A program made the position numbers and the translations under genes. Shown one piece after another: positions 25,880-37,770 of a DNA stretch of 64,000 nucleotides. How positions within the stretch are numbered: position 1 is the first letter of the stretch; every line of letters starts with the position of its first letter. The stretch is from Ptiloglossa arizonensis (Eukaryota > Arthropoda > Insecta > Hymenoptera > Colletidae): assembly GCF_051014685.1 (NCBI RefSeq), contig NC_135060.1, positions 6,820,001 through 6,884,000 of the forward strand, in the 5' to 3' direction. The notes under the pieces are model-generated. The model did not search any database. It saw only the letters and a program-made list of their open reading frames with translations, and was not told the origin of the DNA.

Positions 25880-26400
25880 CAGTCCTTGTTCATCGTCGAA
25901 AAAGTGATCTTCGATCTGGAAAACAACCGTGTCCAAATTTGTCCTTTTCCCCGTTAAGTTTTTTTCCATGTAAGATGGAAAACGATCGGTAATTATCCAC
26001 CAAAGGTTAATAAATCGTAACGAGTTGAACCCGTTGTTTCATCGCGTACGTAGGGGGAATTACGAGAGTCTTGGCCCGGGATAATAGAGCGGGGCCAAAA
26101 TTCAAATTTACATAGGGTGAAAAGGGTTGATCCGAGCTTGACGTATGCAAATCTGACGTGGTAATTTGAGAGAATGCGTGTATAGATATGTCTTCCAGTG
26201 TGTAAAGGAACTGCGATATGAGATTACAAACCGTATTAGCGGCGGATTATACGTAGTGCACGAGACTCGGGCTGTAGCTAAAGATAGTGCATCCCGGTGT
26301 GCATTAAAGCTTCGTACACACGAACCACCGTGGATCGTGAACGGACGTGGCTATTGAGTAGATGAACCGGTCCCAAAGATCCCGATATCGAGCGTCTACG
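25880..26400. other. CpG-poor block with POU octamer, candidate regulatory element
   Basis: From about 25950 to 26390 CpG is sparse. A POU-type octamer ATGCAAAT lies at 26145-26152. A 63-codon plus frame (26166-26357; GTG start, ends IVNGRGY) has a more balanced composition than most here, but no family is recognised. A conserved non-coding element is the simpler reading. Confidence 0.3.
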
Positions 26401-27690
26401 GGTACGAGAAAAAGTATTTCGATCGAATTCGTTCGTTCGACCTGCTCGCGCCGAATAAACGCGATTTCGCGGTATTAAATCGCGCGTACAAAATTATCAT
26501 TCCGGGCGTAGCTCCCGATAATATTGTACGACGCGTATCGCGGGGTTTGCGATTCAACTAATTACAATTACCAACGGTAGCGATTTCACGGGGAGAGCAG
26601 TGTTCCTCTCGCGCAAGGTAGACAACGATATTAATCGAGCGTACGGGGGTAAGAGTTTTTAAACAACTAGAACAATTAAAACTTCGCGAACATTTTTACG
26701 GAATGAAACTTTTTCACTGGTTCGTTCGGGGGACGAAAACTTAAATTAACAAACACTTGTCTGTAAATTAATTTTTTCCTCCGGATAATCTTACAGCATT
26801 CCGCTATACAAGTTTCGAACGAAGTTACGAACTTAATATTCTATGATCGCGCTTTCTTCCCGAGTAGGTACTCGCGGAAAATTTAAACCCTCGACAACAA
26901 TCGGGTCGTCGAGCAATTTCTAAGGTAGCCCCCGTGTCCTGAAATCCCCAGCTTCGCAAAGAAGTCTAGACGACCTAAGCGAGGGAACCAATTACAACGA
27001 ATTACAAGTTGCAAGACGTCCCCCTTCTTTCTCGGGCGAGCGGCGAGGCTGGAAACAAGATGGTATCATCGCCCGGTACTGCGAAATCGATACCTCTCGC
27101 GAGGCCGATTCAATCGTCCGTGATTGTTGCTCCGCACTCCCAATTCCAACTAAATCTCATTCTCGACCACGATCCTTCGTCCATTCCCACCATAATCCTT
27201 CCCCTTCTTCGCCGCCCTCGTTCGGTCATCCCCCGGGCATCGAACGATGATTGCATCCCAAGACTACAGCCTGGAATCGGGTCACGTTCCAAAATCCTCT
27301 AACACGGTTGCTGCTTCGTAAAATTCCGCCGCGGCAAATGATCAGGAGGGAGAGAGTTCGATTCAGAACCGATGATAATTCCACGATCGAAAATTAATAC
27401 GTCGGTTCGGGACTTAATTTAATCCTTGGTAATTTATGTTAGGCGATTACCGACCGTTAGAGCTCGCCGCGTCTTCCGGTTCCTGTGCAGTGGATCAAGC
27501 CGTCACAGGTCCTACGGTGTGGTTTTAATCGTAAGATCGTTTATACGATCGAATTTCGGAGATTAATCAACGAGTATTCGGTCTTAATCGAGAATTATTT
27601 AAATACGAAGTAAAACGATTAAGAGGAACGAGGTCGATTGAATAGAGATGGAAAACTATCGGAAGATAATGTCGGTGTTTCTTTTTTAAT
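26401..27690. other. Non-coding DNA; mixed-composition block at 26940-27310
   Basis: The plus frame 27009-27302 (97 codons, rich in Pro/Leu/Ile/Ser) and a minus frame over the same bases are both open. The pyrimidine-rich composition explains this at least as well as coding does. No domain is seen. Confidence 0.4.
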
Positions 27691-27693
27691 AAA

Positions 27694-27725
27694 TTGATAT
27701 TGATTTTTAATCAATTCAATATCAA
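27694..27725. repeat. AT-rich inverted repeat (10 bp stem)
   Basis: TTGATATTGA at 27694-27703 pairs exactly with TCAATATCAA at 27716-27725 across a 12 nt loop. Confidence 0.6.
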
Positions 27726-30001
27726 CTTAATACAAGTTTATTCGTTTATTCGTTTCGTAAAGATTTTCGTACCGTTTTTTTTCTAATACACATTTCGTTT
27801 CGTCAGAGGTTAATTCGTTATTAGCTCGACTCGGATGGGAGCATTTCGAAAGCGCTGCTTTAAGCAACGACGCGTAAACAGAACTTTCGTTACCCTCGGG
27901 GCTTCGAGACATATAGGAAAATGTATCGGAATTCTTGAAGATCCTCGAATCCTTTTACGATCCTTAGCTCTCCTCTCTCGCCCGATACGTACCACACTTT
28001 GCACTCTTCATCGAAGCGCAGGAGAGTATCGAGGCTTAAGCCGATTCCTGATCCCCCGCGCGAAGCTCCTACGCCGGCTTGGATCAGGTTTATCCGCTTC
28101 TATTCGAAGCTGTCCACACGCTGAATTCCGCTCGGCTATCTCTACCCGCTAAGATCCGTGATCGCCAGACCAGGGTAAATTTACAGCTTTCTGTCCATCG
28201 ATCGATATTTAAATTCACCGCGGTGCGAAATTGACGAATGGAGGAAACATCGGTCGAGTGAATTATTTAGAAACGATCAAAAAACTTTCGCAATTTAAAA
28301 CGTAATTTTGACATTCGATAAAGGTAAATTTTTAACTCCATCACGTTTTTTAACGCGAATTGAACGAACGTTTATAATTTCTTAAATATTCGTACTCGTG
28401 CAAAAAATTCTCTCGAGAATCTTCCCGTCGTAAGACGATCAAAATTACGTCGTACATATTTTCCCGGAGCTTCAACACCGACGTGAACCGTGTTTAGGTG
28501 TACCGTGTTTCGAGATTCAGCTTGTAGATTAAAACGAGAATTTAATTAAAGCGTGAAATTAATTTCAAGAACACGCGTATACGTTTCCTATAATAACGCG
28601 CGTAAATAGCTCCACGGACGATAACGGAACCCCGTGAATTGTCCATGGAGTTCCAGCGGTACGGTCGATAAGGAAACGCGAAGATTTCCATAAACGAGAT
28701 TTTCGTTCGATTGGTAGCGCGGGGCAAATTTGTGAAGTGATTCGGCGAAGTGAATCCCGGAACAAAATGGATGATCGGAACGCTTCGATTCTATCGCATC
28801 GTCGTTAAGAGAAACACTACGGTAGGTAAGATGAAAACGTGTTACTTCTTTGATAACTCGGGATCTCGAAGAATCGAAGGGAAATGCGAGCATACGGATT
28901 TGCGAGGAAACATTCGCTTTTATAGGGTCACTAAAATATCACGAGTGGGATCTCCTTCCTCCTATCTGGTAGCTTCAATCCGGTCGGAACATCGATAGAA
29001 ACCGGATGCGCTGCATAAAACCCAACCGACTTTATTTTCTACGGAGAAAATTAGGGGTTATAAAAATATGTGTTGCTTCGTATTATTAAACTCCGTGGCC
29101 CGCAAGGATTTCCAATAAACCTCGCGAGTCGTTTTGGTCGAAATGAAATTTTATATTGCACAAGAGTCCATAATACGTTCGATGAAATATTTCGTGCACG
29201 GGTATCGCAGTTGATGAATGTAAAATATTAACATACGAAGTAAAAGTTACAGTTAATTTTATCCGAGTATAATCGTGACGAACGCGTTTAATCGGTAGCG
29301 TTTCCGACGGAATTTCAATCTATAATCGTTATTTGAAAAATGTCCGAAACGTTACGAAATCGCGAACATTCCGTTGAATATCTGTTTCTCTTCGTTACGA
29401 TGGAAAACAACCGACGAAAAGTATTCACATCGGAGCGTGTACGTTATTTCGATCGTCGATCGTCGCGGTACCGTGTTCGGAGCTGTATTAAAAGTTTGTA
29501 AAACTCACCGGCGATTTTCCATGGCCGGATCCACCTCCATCGGATCGAACGATGTTCTCACGTTCGCGGGGTTCTCGATTTCGGCTCGAGAGTGAATCCT
29601 GGAAAACAACACGGGCAAATTATGTAACTTTAATGCGTTCGAATCCCCGGAGATCGGAACTATGAAGGAGATCGTGTCGCGAATATCGCGTTTCCCTGGT
29701 TCCGTATTCTCCGGAGGGAAACGAGACGATTCGATACATATTGTACGGGGTGTCACGTACGTTTTCCAGTTACTACTCCATTTTAGATTCAAAGAGACCG
29801 TTTTCGTCTTCGATACGACTTCCGCGCAAAGCGCGGGGGAGCTCGCTCGAAAAATTTCCTCGCTCTACCTCGCGTTTTTCCGCATACAAATGACACGCGT
29901 CGACGATCGGAGCATCGAAAACAATAGTTGTCCGGATTTTGATAACGCGCGTGTATAAACGTTTCCGTCCGTTGCTCGTCGGTCTGTTTTTCCATTTTTC
30001 C
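27726..30001. other. Non-coding DNA with palindromic ATTA sites near 28.55 kb
   Basis: TTTAATTAAA (28541-28550) and TGAAATTAATTTCA (28554-28567) are adjacent perfect palindromes with homeodomain-type TAATTA/ATTAAT cores. The rest is featureless, and 29030-29350 has almost no open frames. Confidence 0.4.
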
Positions 30002-30019
30002 TTTTTTTTTTTTTTTTTT
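30002..30019. repeat. Poly(T) tract
   Basis: A run of 18 T following CCTTTTTCC-type pyrimidines. Confidence 0.9.
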
Positions 30020-30832
30020 ATTTTCGACAATCACCGGTAGTGACAGCGGTCAGGAAGAGTCGCGTCGTCAAAGAAACTCGAAACGCTCAGACCCGTGAAT
30101 AACGTCACTCGCAGACCCTTGCGTACAAATAATATTCAAATACCTGTTGCTGCGCGTACAATTTGCGGTGTGTTCGTGGACGCCTGCGGCATTAACCCTT
30201 TAGGTTTTCGATTCTCTTCGAACACATCAGAGGAATTCTCTACCGATGACGAGAACGAAGCTTCGATCGTTACCGTAACTTCAAAACGACCGCGAGACCC
30301 GCCAACGAGTTAATTTACTTTGAAAGTACGATTTTTGACGAATAATAAAAAAAAAAAGAACCGACAACGGACCCATTTTCATCCCGGATGCCAGCAAACG
30401 ACCATTGACTTCGAACAAACGGTTTCCTTTGCTCGAGGATCGGGGAATTTCGATGAAAAATACATTGGTCGTTTCGTTGGTTGTGAATTCTTTTAAAAAA
30501 ATACGAAACGTCCCCGCTAGAAGTTACAAATTTTTTATCTACGAGACTGTCGAGTTTCGCTTCGTTTTAGGACCACGGTGTAGCACTTTGAAAATAGTGT
30601 CGCATCGTGGATACGAATTTCTCGTCTCTCGGTCGTAGTTCAGATTCTCCTCCATTCTTCATTCATGCTCGGTCTTACGTAGTTTGTACGGTCTTGGTAT
30701 AGTATTTCAAGTGTTGTTTCAACCATTGGTAGAGTTGCTGCTTCTTTGGTCGCGGTCTTTAGTTGCTAGGGGATCCGGATGAAGTTTCGATCCGTGTTCT
30801 CGGACAGTTCTGTATAAATTTCTCCTACGACG

Positions 30833-31137
30833 TTGCCAATTTCGCGCTTCTTTATCCATTTAGTCGTAGTAGATGGTAAGGTTCGAAGGTTGTCGACGCG
30901 ATCGTGTTTCGGGGAATTCAATATTCAAACGTTCCAGCTAATTCCATTTAACGATCACACGATCGTTGTGTACAATTACCGCGTTATTCCTAACACCGAC
31001 AGAGACGTCTTTGCATGGGTAGAATGTGCCAGCTATGCGAATTATACGCCGAGTTTACGGAAGCTGTGAACCGTGTTTCAGGGGCAGCTACCATGGCGTA
31101 CGATTCGCCAGCGGAGATCAAAGTTGCGCTCGAGCAG
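30833..31137 (+). other. Pair of overlapping exon-like frames; coding doubtful
   Basis: Frame one (30833-31069, 78 codons) ends with EFNIQTFQLIPF, HTIVVYNYRV and WVECASYANYTPSLRKL. The L-x-PF-x-x-x-T/Y-x-I-x-V pattern resembles the F-strand region of fibronectin type III domains. Frame two (31015-31344) carries an ATG at 31093 in good context (ACCATGG), reading MAYDSPAEIKVALEQ. It is preceded by an acceptor-like GTGTTTCAG (ending at 31080) and followed by a weak donor-like CAGGTTTC at 31136. A pyrimidine-rich acceptor-like CTTCTTTATCCATTTAG lies just upstream near 30863. No family can be named, and either frame may be chance. Confidence 0.15.
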
Positions 31138-32954
31138 GTTTCGTTTGATCGCTCCTTACGTGAAAATAGTTTTCCCGATTACCGAAGAAACAAAAGAATT
31201 ATTTTAAAAAAAATAAACAAAACGAATCCGCGTGGAGCATTTCCGATACACGAGTCCTCGATAACGATTCGCACGGTTGGCTCTAAACGAGAGATGGTAC
31301 GCGTGTCGCGGGTATTCATCTCGTTGATTCTGCTCGTTCCGTGAACGTGTCTCGTTCAGCCGCGGGGTAGCGTTCAGTCGCTCCTCAAGATCGAGATTCC
31401 CTTAAACCAGAACACGTGTTTGCTAACCGGGTTAATTCACGACGGCATCGACACGCTTTCGTCTGGTCTCACGCTCGGTTCGTAATCTCGTTGGTTCTCA
31501 AGGCGTCCTTTAGCCGTAATTGCGCTTCCGACGCGAGCTCGTCGTTTTCATCGGGACGGGTGCCGCGAACGGTGGTGCGGGGGTTGCGCCTTTGCGTTAT
31601 TATTTCCGCTTTGGTCCGTCCAGAGTCTGTCCGGTTTCCTTTCTCATTGTTCGCGTTCGTTGCTCGAATCCAGTTCCCCTCTTTCCCTCGATTCAAAACG
31701 ATGAAAACACGTAGCCGGCACGGAGCCGTGCAACGAAACGCGATAATTCGTTGGATACGCGTCCGTGTCCGGACACCTGCGTACCTGTCCTCCGCAGTTC
31801 TGTTTCTCGAATACGACGGTACGTGTCCGTGGTTTCCGCGTTGCGAAACTGGAAATCCTCCCCGAGCTCCTTTAATTAAGGGTACACTCGCAGTCAATGG
31901 ATTCTAATTCCAATTGAGGGAGGGGTGGACGGGGACAGTCACGTGGCCCGTACTCGAATCCCTCGGTTATTAATCGATTCACGAGGTGTCTGTTTCGCTC
32001 GGTATTTATGCGTTCGGAGTTGCACACCGGGACTTTATTACTCCGCATCAAAGAGGGATTATGTTAATAAGTCGGGACCGTGTTACCGCGGAGTTTCACG
32101 AATTACGGGGCCATGTCTGCCTCCGTAATGCGTAAGATGCGCTAATTTAAGGGACCTCGTGCACGGTACACGGTATCTTGTCGCAACGTGTGCACCGTGG
32201 ATGCGTTTCTTGCACCGTTTCCCTTTTCACGTGTCCTTTCGGTACAAGCCGTATCCAGTTCGATCCACGAACAACGTCCACTGTTTACGAGTTAGTTTAG
32301 CGACGATAGAAACCCACGAACGACCTTCTCGTCGATTTCACGCCGGCTTTCTTACTACCGCGTTCGTTCGGTGTTTCGACTTTACACTGTTTTGTTTTCG
32401 TTCGATTTCGAAGCGAAAGGCGAGCCGCGCGTAACATCGAGTTCACGGACTACCTCGTAACTCGAAATTACGTCTCTGTGCGTCGATGCTTGAATTGTTC
32501 CGCGACAAGGTGCCTCGTTGACGACAGTTTCGACGAGATTTTCCATCGAGAATCGCAACGAGCAACAATTTCCACGTATTTGGCCCTTGCGTTCGATATC
32601 GCCCGGAGAACCGGAGAAATCGTCAACATTGCCACGCATTTAGCGGAACAATTATCGAACCGGGAATTTGACATTAACGTCGCGAAACTTTAGCAATTCA
32701 ACGACGAACGAACGGGGAACATTCGTCGCGGAAAATATCGTTTCGATATCGCGTAACCTCATCTTTCGTCTTTTCGAGTGCATTCGCTTCGGCCCATTGT
32801 TCGTTTCAAAGACAGGAAACCAAAGCCTGCGTTTAAAACGGTTTCCGTATTCCTTTACAAGCTACTTACGATATTTAAATTTCATACGAGGAACGTATGG
32901 TCGTATCGCGAAACGCGTCGCGCGTACAACGCAACCAGCTTATTATTATAGCGG
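31138..32954. other. CpG-rich DNA with long frames open on both strands, no gene supported
   Basis: 31416-31907 (+, 163 codons) and 31469-31897 (-, 142 codons) cover the same bases, which shows how stop-poor the sequence is. 31870-32160 has lower CpG and several ATTA-type motifs, and could be a conserved element. Confidence 0.45.
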
Positions 32955-33190
32955 TAGGTACACGGATCCGATGTACTTACGTCGTATTAGATTCGTATCT
33001 TTTTATCGCAATTGTTTCGCATATTTATTAAGACGTTTACGGTAAATGTTACAAAATTACGCGTTCGTAGCATTGATAGGGAATGTATCGATCCGATATA
33101 CTTTCATCGGGTTAGATTCGTATCTTTCGTACTGCAATTGTTCCGCGTAACACGTAATGGCGTATTTACGGTAAACGTTGCAAAATTATA
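32955..33190. repeat. Local tandem duplication, unit about 125-129 bp, two copies
   Basis: The first unit (about 32955-33062) and second unit (about 33080-33190) share GATCCGATGTACTT/GATCCGATATACTT, then TTAGATTCGTATCTTT, CAATTGTTTCGC/CAATTGTTCCGC and ACGGTAAATGTTACAAAATT/ACGGTAAACGTTGCAAAATT in the same order. GATCCG recurs 125 bp apart and GGTAAA 129 bp apart, so small indels have accumulated. The spacing is not frame-preserving throughout, which argues against coding. Confidence 0.85.
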
Positions 33191-33199
33191 CGGAGCGGT

Positions 33200-36100
33200 A
33201 CGCGCGAGAATCGCTCGAAATACAAAGTTGCGCGAAGAGTTGTATTTTTTCACGAAAGAAAATTTTTTTTTCAAAGAAAATTGTAGAGCGGTTACGAGCA
33301 CAGAGGTCAGTTTCGCTTCTCGAAATATTCGAAATTCAAAGTCGAGAGACTGGTAATTGGTTAAATCGGTTTAATCGCGGTAATCGTGACAATGGTGCGC
33401 AACGAGAGAACGGATCGTAGGAAATCCTCTCGGTAAAGCCCGCGATCGTGTAAAGTCAAAGGGATTCGGGTTCGTTCGTCGTTCAGGAATTGCTACCGTA
33501 ACGGTCTTCAAGGAATATAAAACCACAGGGAATCGTTCCCAGAACTCCTTTCGTCTCCCTCGAAACGAGAACGACAGCAGAGACACGTCGATAAATCGTT
33601 TTACATCGTGATGTAACTTTCTCTTGAAAATACAAATGAAGGTTGCGTCACTGTTCGATCAATGACGGAAACAGACGTTGTTACGTTATAATATTACGTT
33701 AAACGGGTCGTGGATCGTATTATTTTCCAATGGGATGCGATAGAAGTGTCTCGATAACCAAGAAATCGATTTTAGAAGTCGAAACGAAATTCTATCGAAT
33801 TATTCGGAAAGGAGTCGATACTTTTTCCACGTACGCGCGTATACGAATCGCGGTGCATCTCGCGTATGTACGCTGTCACGAAGTTACGGCGTTCCTTTAA
33901 TTAATCGTACAACGCAAAACGTGCGATTGGTCACGGACGCGGCATCATTATTACGTTTATCAAGATCGTTCCAGCGATTAGCCGCGTGCGTAGCCACGGT
34001 TAACGAAGCTCTCGCAATCGCGGGCTCGCGCTCGCTAGTCGTCAATGGTGTTCCATGGATTACGTTTTCGCGGGTTTCGCAATTTCCGACGCGAAAATTT
34101 CATAACGCGCGCATCGGTCGGTCGCCTTGTAAAAAGGACGAGCGAAACCGGTGGATGGATATTCGTGCACCGTTAATCGTGCTCGCCCCGCTTCTTCCCA
34201 CGATGCAAAATAGAGTCGCGTGACGCACGAGATGCACTTTTTGCGCGTATCGTCGCGAGTTTCGTCGAAACTTCGTACGAGCGCGTTGAACGTTCGTGGA
34301 GCGTTCCGATTCGCCGGGAATCGCAAACCGGCCGGGCGAAATTGTTTATAAGCAATTTACGCGCGCAAAAGGGATCGCGTGGTGAATTTAATCACGCGCG
34401 TTCGCCGTTACGAACTTCCAAATCGAATAAACGACCACTCGAAATCGCGTAATATTAAAAAATACTTCTCCGGGCAATTGAACCGCGAAACGAAGCTTCG
34501 CGCACGTGGGAGATTGAAATTTTCGCGCGACGAAGATCCCTCTCGCGAAAATCGAGCGCGAAGCGGACTAGAACGTTTCGAGGGAAACATCGAAGAGGGA
34601 AACGGTGAATCTATACTTAGAGAAACAAAAGGAGTATTAAGAAATTTAGAGTGAATTTTTTCTACCGATTTTTGACTATACTACCGCATCTACCCTCTTC
34701 GAAAACGAAACGAAGAAACGTTGCGTGTTTCAAACCGATCGGTAAAGAAACTCGGTAGAGAAACGATTAAGGGCGTAGCGATAATGCGCGAAAGTTCGCT
34801 GCTACTTTCTTGCGTTGCGTGTGCTCCGCAAGGTTTCGATTTTGTGAAATTTCCATCGATGAACATTACTGATTTTGCTGTATCTTTTCCGCGATACACC
34901 TGAACGTGGAAAGATCCAAGTCGTTGAATATTCCGTTCAATTTACACCGATGTCTAAAAAGAACAATTTTGAAACTTGGAAGCGTTCGATGGTTCACGGC
35001 GCTGTTCCGCGAGGCGACGTTAAACGAAGAATAAAGTGTCACGAGTTCCAAGTCGCGTATACTCGATTCTATAGCTTAGATGCGAGCGGAGAACGCACGA
35101 AATATCGATGCGCGTTCAGCTCGATGACGAACGATGCAAAGGACGCACGGACGCGAAGCGTAAAAAGTCGAAAGGCAGGAAGCTCGCGATACGAGTCGGT
35201 TCGCGTTCGTTTCGTCGAAGGAGAATGTTGCGGCATCTAATGGCCGGCATTGTGACGAAGAGGAGCGGAATCGTTGCCGTGGAAGAACGGGGGTGGTGCA
35301 GCGGCCCTTATTAAGGGATCCACGGTCGGTGATTTCGGCTTATGGCGGTGGTCTTTGCGTTTCGGGACGAAAAGTTTAACGATATTCATACAAAGCCGGA
35401 TGATATCGCGGCCGGTCGGCTCTCGGAGCGCGGAGATCCGCAAATGAGCACTTTTTCCGCGCAATTCCGGCAGCCGGTGTTATTTCACCGCGGAGAGCCG
35501 AATAAAAGGAAAAGAAAAGCCGGCAAAGTGATGGAGATGTTAAGGAAAATATCCACCCTCGACCCTCTGTTTCGCCTCGGCCGTTCACCGAGTTTGTCGA
35601 GATGCGACGAACCGTGAAAGACGCTCCTCTTATCTTCGAGCCCCGCGCTAGATACTACGCCGCTACCACGTTTCTTTCTCTTCCCTTTATCGAACTCTTC
35701 TCCGCCCTTATCCCTAGACCGTTCGTCCCCGCGATGCACGGTTATTCCTCCTCGCTCGATCGTACGGTTCATCCTCGCGGTTTCCACCAACGAACGTGCA
35801 TCGTCCCGAGCTCCGCCGCGCTCGCCGACCATCGTCTTCTCGAATAACAAGTTCCTTTGGATTTTGATAACGTATTTACGTACCCGACGCCCATTATCTC
35901 CAAAGTTCCTCGCAAAAGTGGAATTCTCCACGCGCTCAGACTTTGCAAACGGCTGGATTTACGACGCCGTTTTCGTCGTTTTTCAACTCGGCGAATTTTC
36001 GCGCGGAGTTACTCGGGCAAAAATGCAAATACCGTTCCTTTCTTTCTTTTTCTTTTTTTTTTTTTAATTTCTAGAATGGAAAACCTTCAATCTCTGCCAC

Positions 36101-36200
36101 GTGCATCGGTGAATCTGTGTTCCGTTCTATCGGTACAGCCTCGTAGGAATAATTCGACACACTTTGCGATAATTTTAAATTTAAAAATCGTATATTGTAG
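33200..36200. other. CpG-rich non-coding DNA, no gene seen
   Basis: Short chance frames on both strands. A POU-type octamer lies at 36023-36030 and a T-rich tract at about 36036-36065. 35230-35340 is less CpG-dense. Nothing supports an exon. Confidence 0.55.
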
Positions 36201-36289
36201 ATTCTAGGGTTACCGATTCGACTTGAGCACCACTTGATTAGACTTCGATGTCGAGTACCCAAAAATTTCGAGTATCACGAGAATTATGT

Positions 36290-36325
36290 ACCCTCGGATC
36301 GGGTACCCGAAATTTTCGGGATCCC
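36290..36325. repeat. Palindromic GGGTACCCGAAATTTTCGGG motif
   Basis: GGGTACCC is a perfect palindrome overlapping CCGAAATTTTCGG, itself nearly palindromic. Just upstream are the related strings GAGTACCCAAAAATTTCGAG and TATGTACCC. Similar CGGGAA/TTTTCGGG strings recur at 38.26-38.37 and 38.59-38.65 kb. This looks like a degenerate dispersed low-complexity motif; its origin is unknown. Confidence 0.4.
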
Positions 36326-36329
36326 GCAC

Positions 36330-36989
36330 ACCTCTAATAATCACACAATTACCGTCAAACGAAAGTTTCTTCCATTGTTCGAACGTGGATATGTTCGACA
36401 CGCGTAAGGTGACTACCGATACGCGCGAATGTGTTAAACGATAATCAATTAATTCGCTTAACTACAAATCAGCGGTGCATTTGGGTTTAATTAATGAGCC
36501 GCGTTCGCTCGATATACACACTCGTTGATTCCTGAATTTACGCGTAAACGGTTGTTTAAATAATTGCATTGACCGACAGACGGTTCTGTTCAACATCGGC
36601 GCTCGAATTCCCTGGATTCTCGAAAAATACCATTGTGTCTGGGTTAGGTGCCTTCGTTTAGGTTCGAAATCATTTTCGTTTGACGCGCGTTTTTAAGTTC
36701 TCGCGCGACTGTTCGCTAAAGTTGAAGGACGAGTCGAATTTCGACAAAAATATTTCGAGAAGACCGTTTGAACCTTTTTGAGGTTCTTTCAACGATCGAG
36801 ACACGCTCTCGATTGTGCAACGCGTTTGTATTGTCATCGATTCTCCGTTACTTCGTGAACTAATATCGAAAGAAAAAGAATCGAAAGTTGGAAAAGTTCT
36901 ACGCGAGGAATGCGACGGGCCGTGTAAACTTTGCGATAAATTTTAAAACACAGAGCCGAGTTTAATTTTTTTTGACGGAAGGCTATCAT
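36330..36989. other. Non-coding DNA, no gene seen
   Basis: Almost no open frames; AT-richer than average towards its right end. Confidence 0.6.
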
Positions 36990-37770
36990 CTTTTTCTATT
37001 ATCCGAAAGCTCCTGTCACGACAGATTGATATACGATGCAATAATGTTTAAGGTTGTGCAAGGTTGTCCATAAAGAGGATTATGTACACATTAGAAGAAC
37101 GGAGTTCCAACGGAGTGTCTTATCTCGCTGCCAATATCTAAAAGATTTTTATTATATATTCGTTCCTGACCTTGTACCACCATACATGTATATTGTTAAG
37201 AGAATACCTCTGTATTCTATTGACAGTGACATCTGCATGCATAGGAAAAAATAAAAGAAATAAAAGAAGATCTAGACTGTTATATGGCGAGCATGAGTGT
37301 GGCTACGTGCAAAGAGTAACATGTGAATATTAGTAAAATTAAGTATAAAGTATGTAATATAATAAATACATATATAAAACTACAGTGCATATTTTCCTTC
37401 ATATATATACGAATATATCCATTATTGTGCCGTACATCGAAATTCTTTCCATGCAATACGAACGAAATAATAATTCCGAAAGAAAGTTTAGTCGATATTT
37501 GGAATCTACAATAATCGTTCGAGTCTGTCCTTCGTAAGAACTATTTTCTTATTTCGTTACGAGTACCATTAATAACGTTATCGGTATCATTATCTACATT
37601 GATGTCAATATTTATACCGCCATTTTGACTCGGGTTACTTTAGTAAATTTGTGCCAATGTCGACATTGTTTACAGTGTTACCGGTGTACCTGTACATATT
37701 GATGCGATTTATGTCTTGAAGGGGTACGGTCAATATGTATCTATCCATCTATTTATGCACCATCGATAAT
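36990..37770. other. AT-rich, CpG-poor island unlike its surroundings
   Basis: About 780 bp in which CpG becomes scarce and AT content rises sharply, with several AATAAA-like strings (37250-37380) and ATATAT runs. The plus frame 37054-37254 (66 codons; contains FVPDLVPPYMYIVKRIP) is less Arg/Ser-rich than neighbouring frames but matches nothing I know. Possibilities are a decayed AT-rich mobile element, a transcribed untranslated region, or an insertion from elsewhere. TGTTA (37279) and TAACA (37317) could be a short inverted terminus pair, but the unit is only about 45 bp and no target duplication was found. Confidence 0.4.

Noticed and set aside
31416..31907. 163-codon plus frame and 142-codon minus frame over the same bases
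   Set aside because: Mutual openness on both strands reflects stop-poor CpG-rich sequence. No domain or repeat is present.
36638..36664. TTAGG-like telomeric repeats
   Set aside because: Only isolated GGGTTAGG/TTTAGG strings, not an array.
37279..37321. TGTTA...TAACA as long terminal repeat boundaries
   Set aside because: The unit is only about 45 bp, with no second copy, primer-binding site or target duplication.
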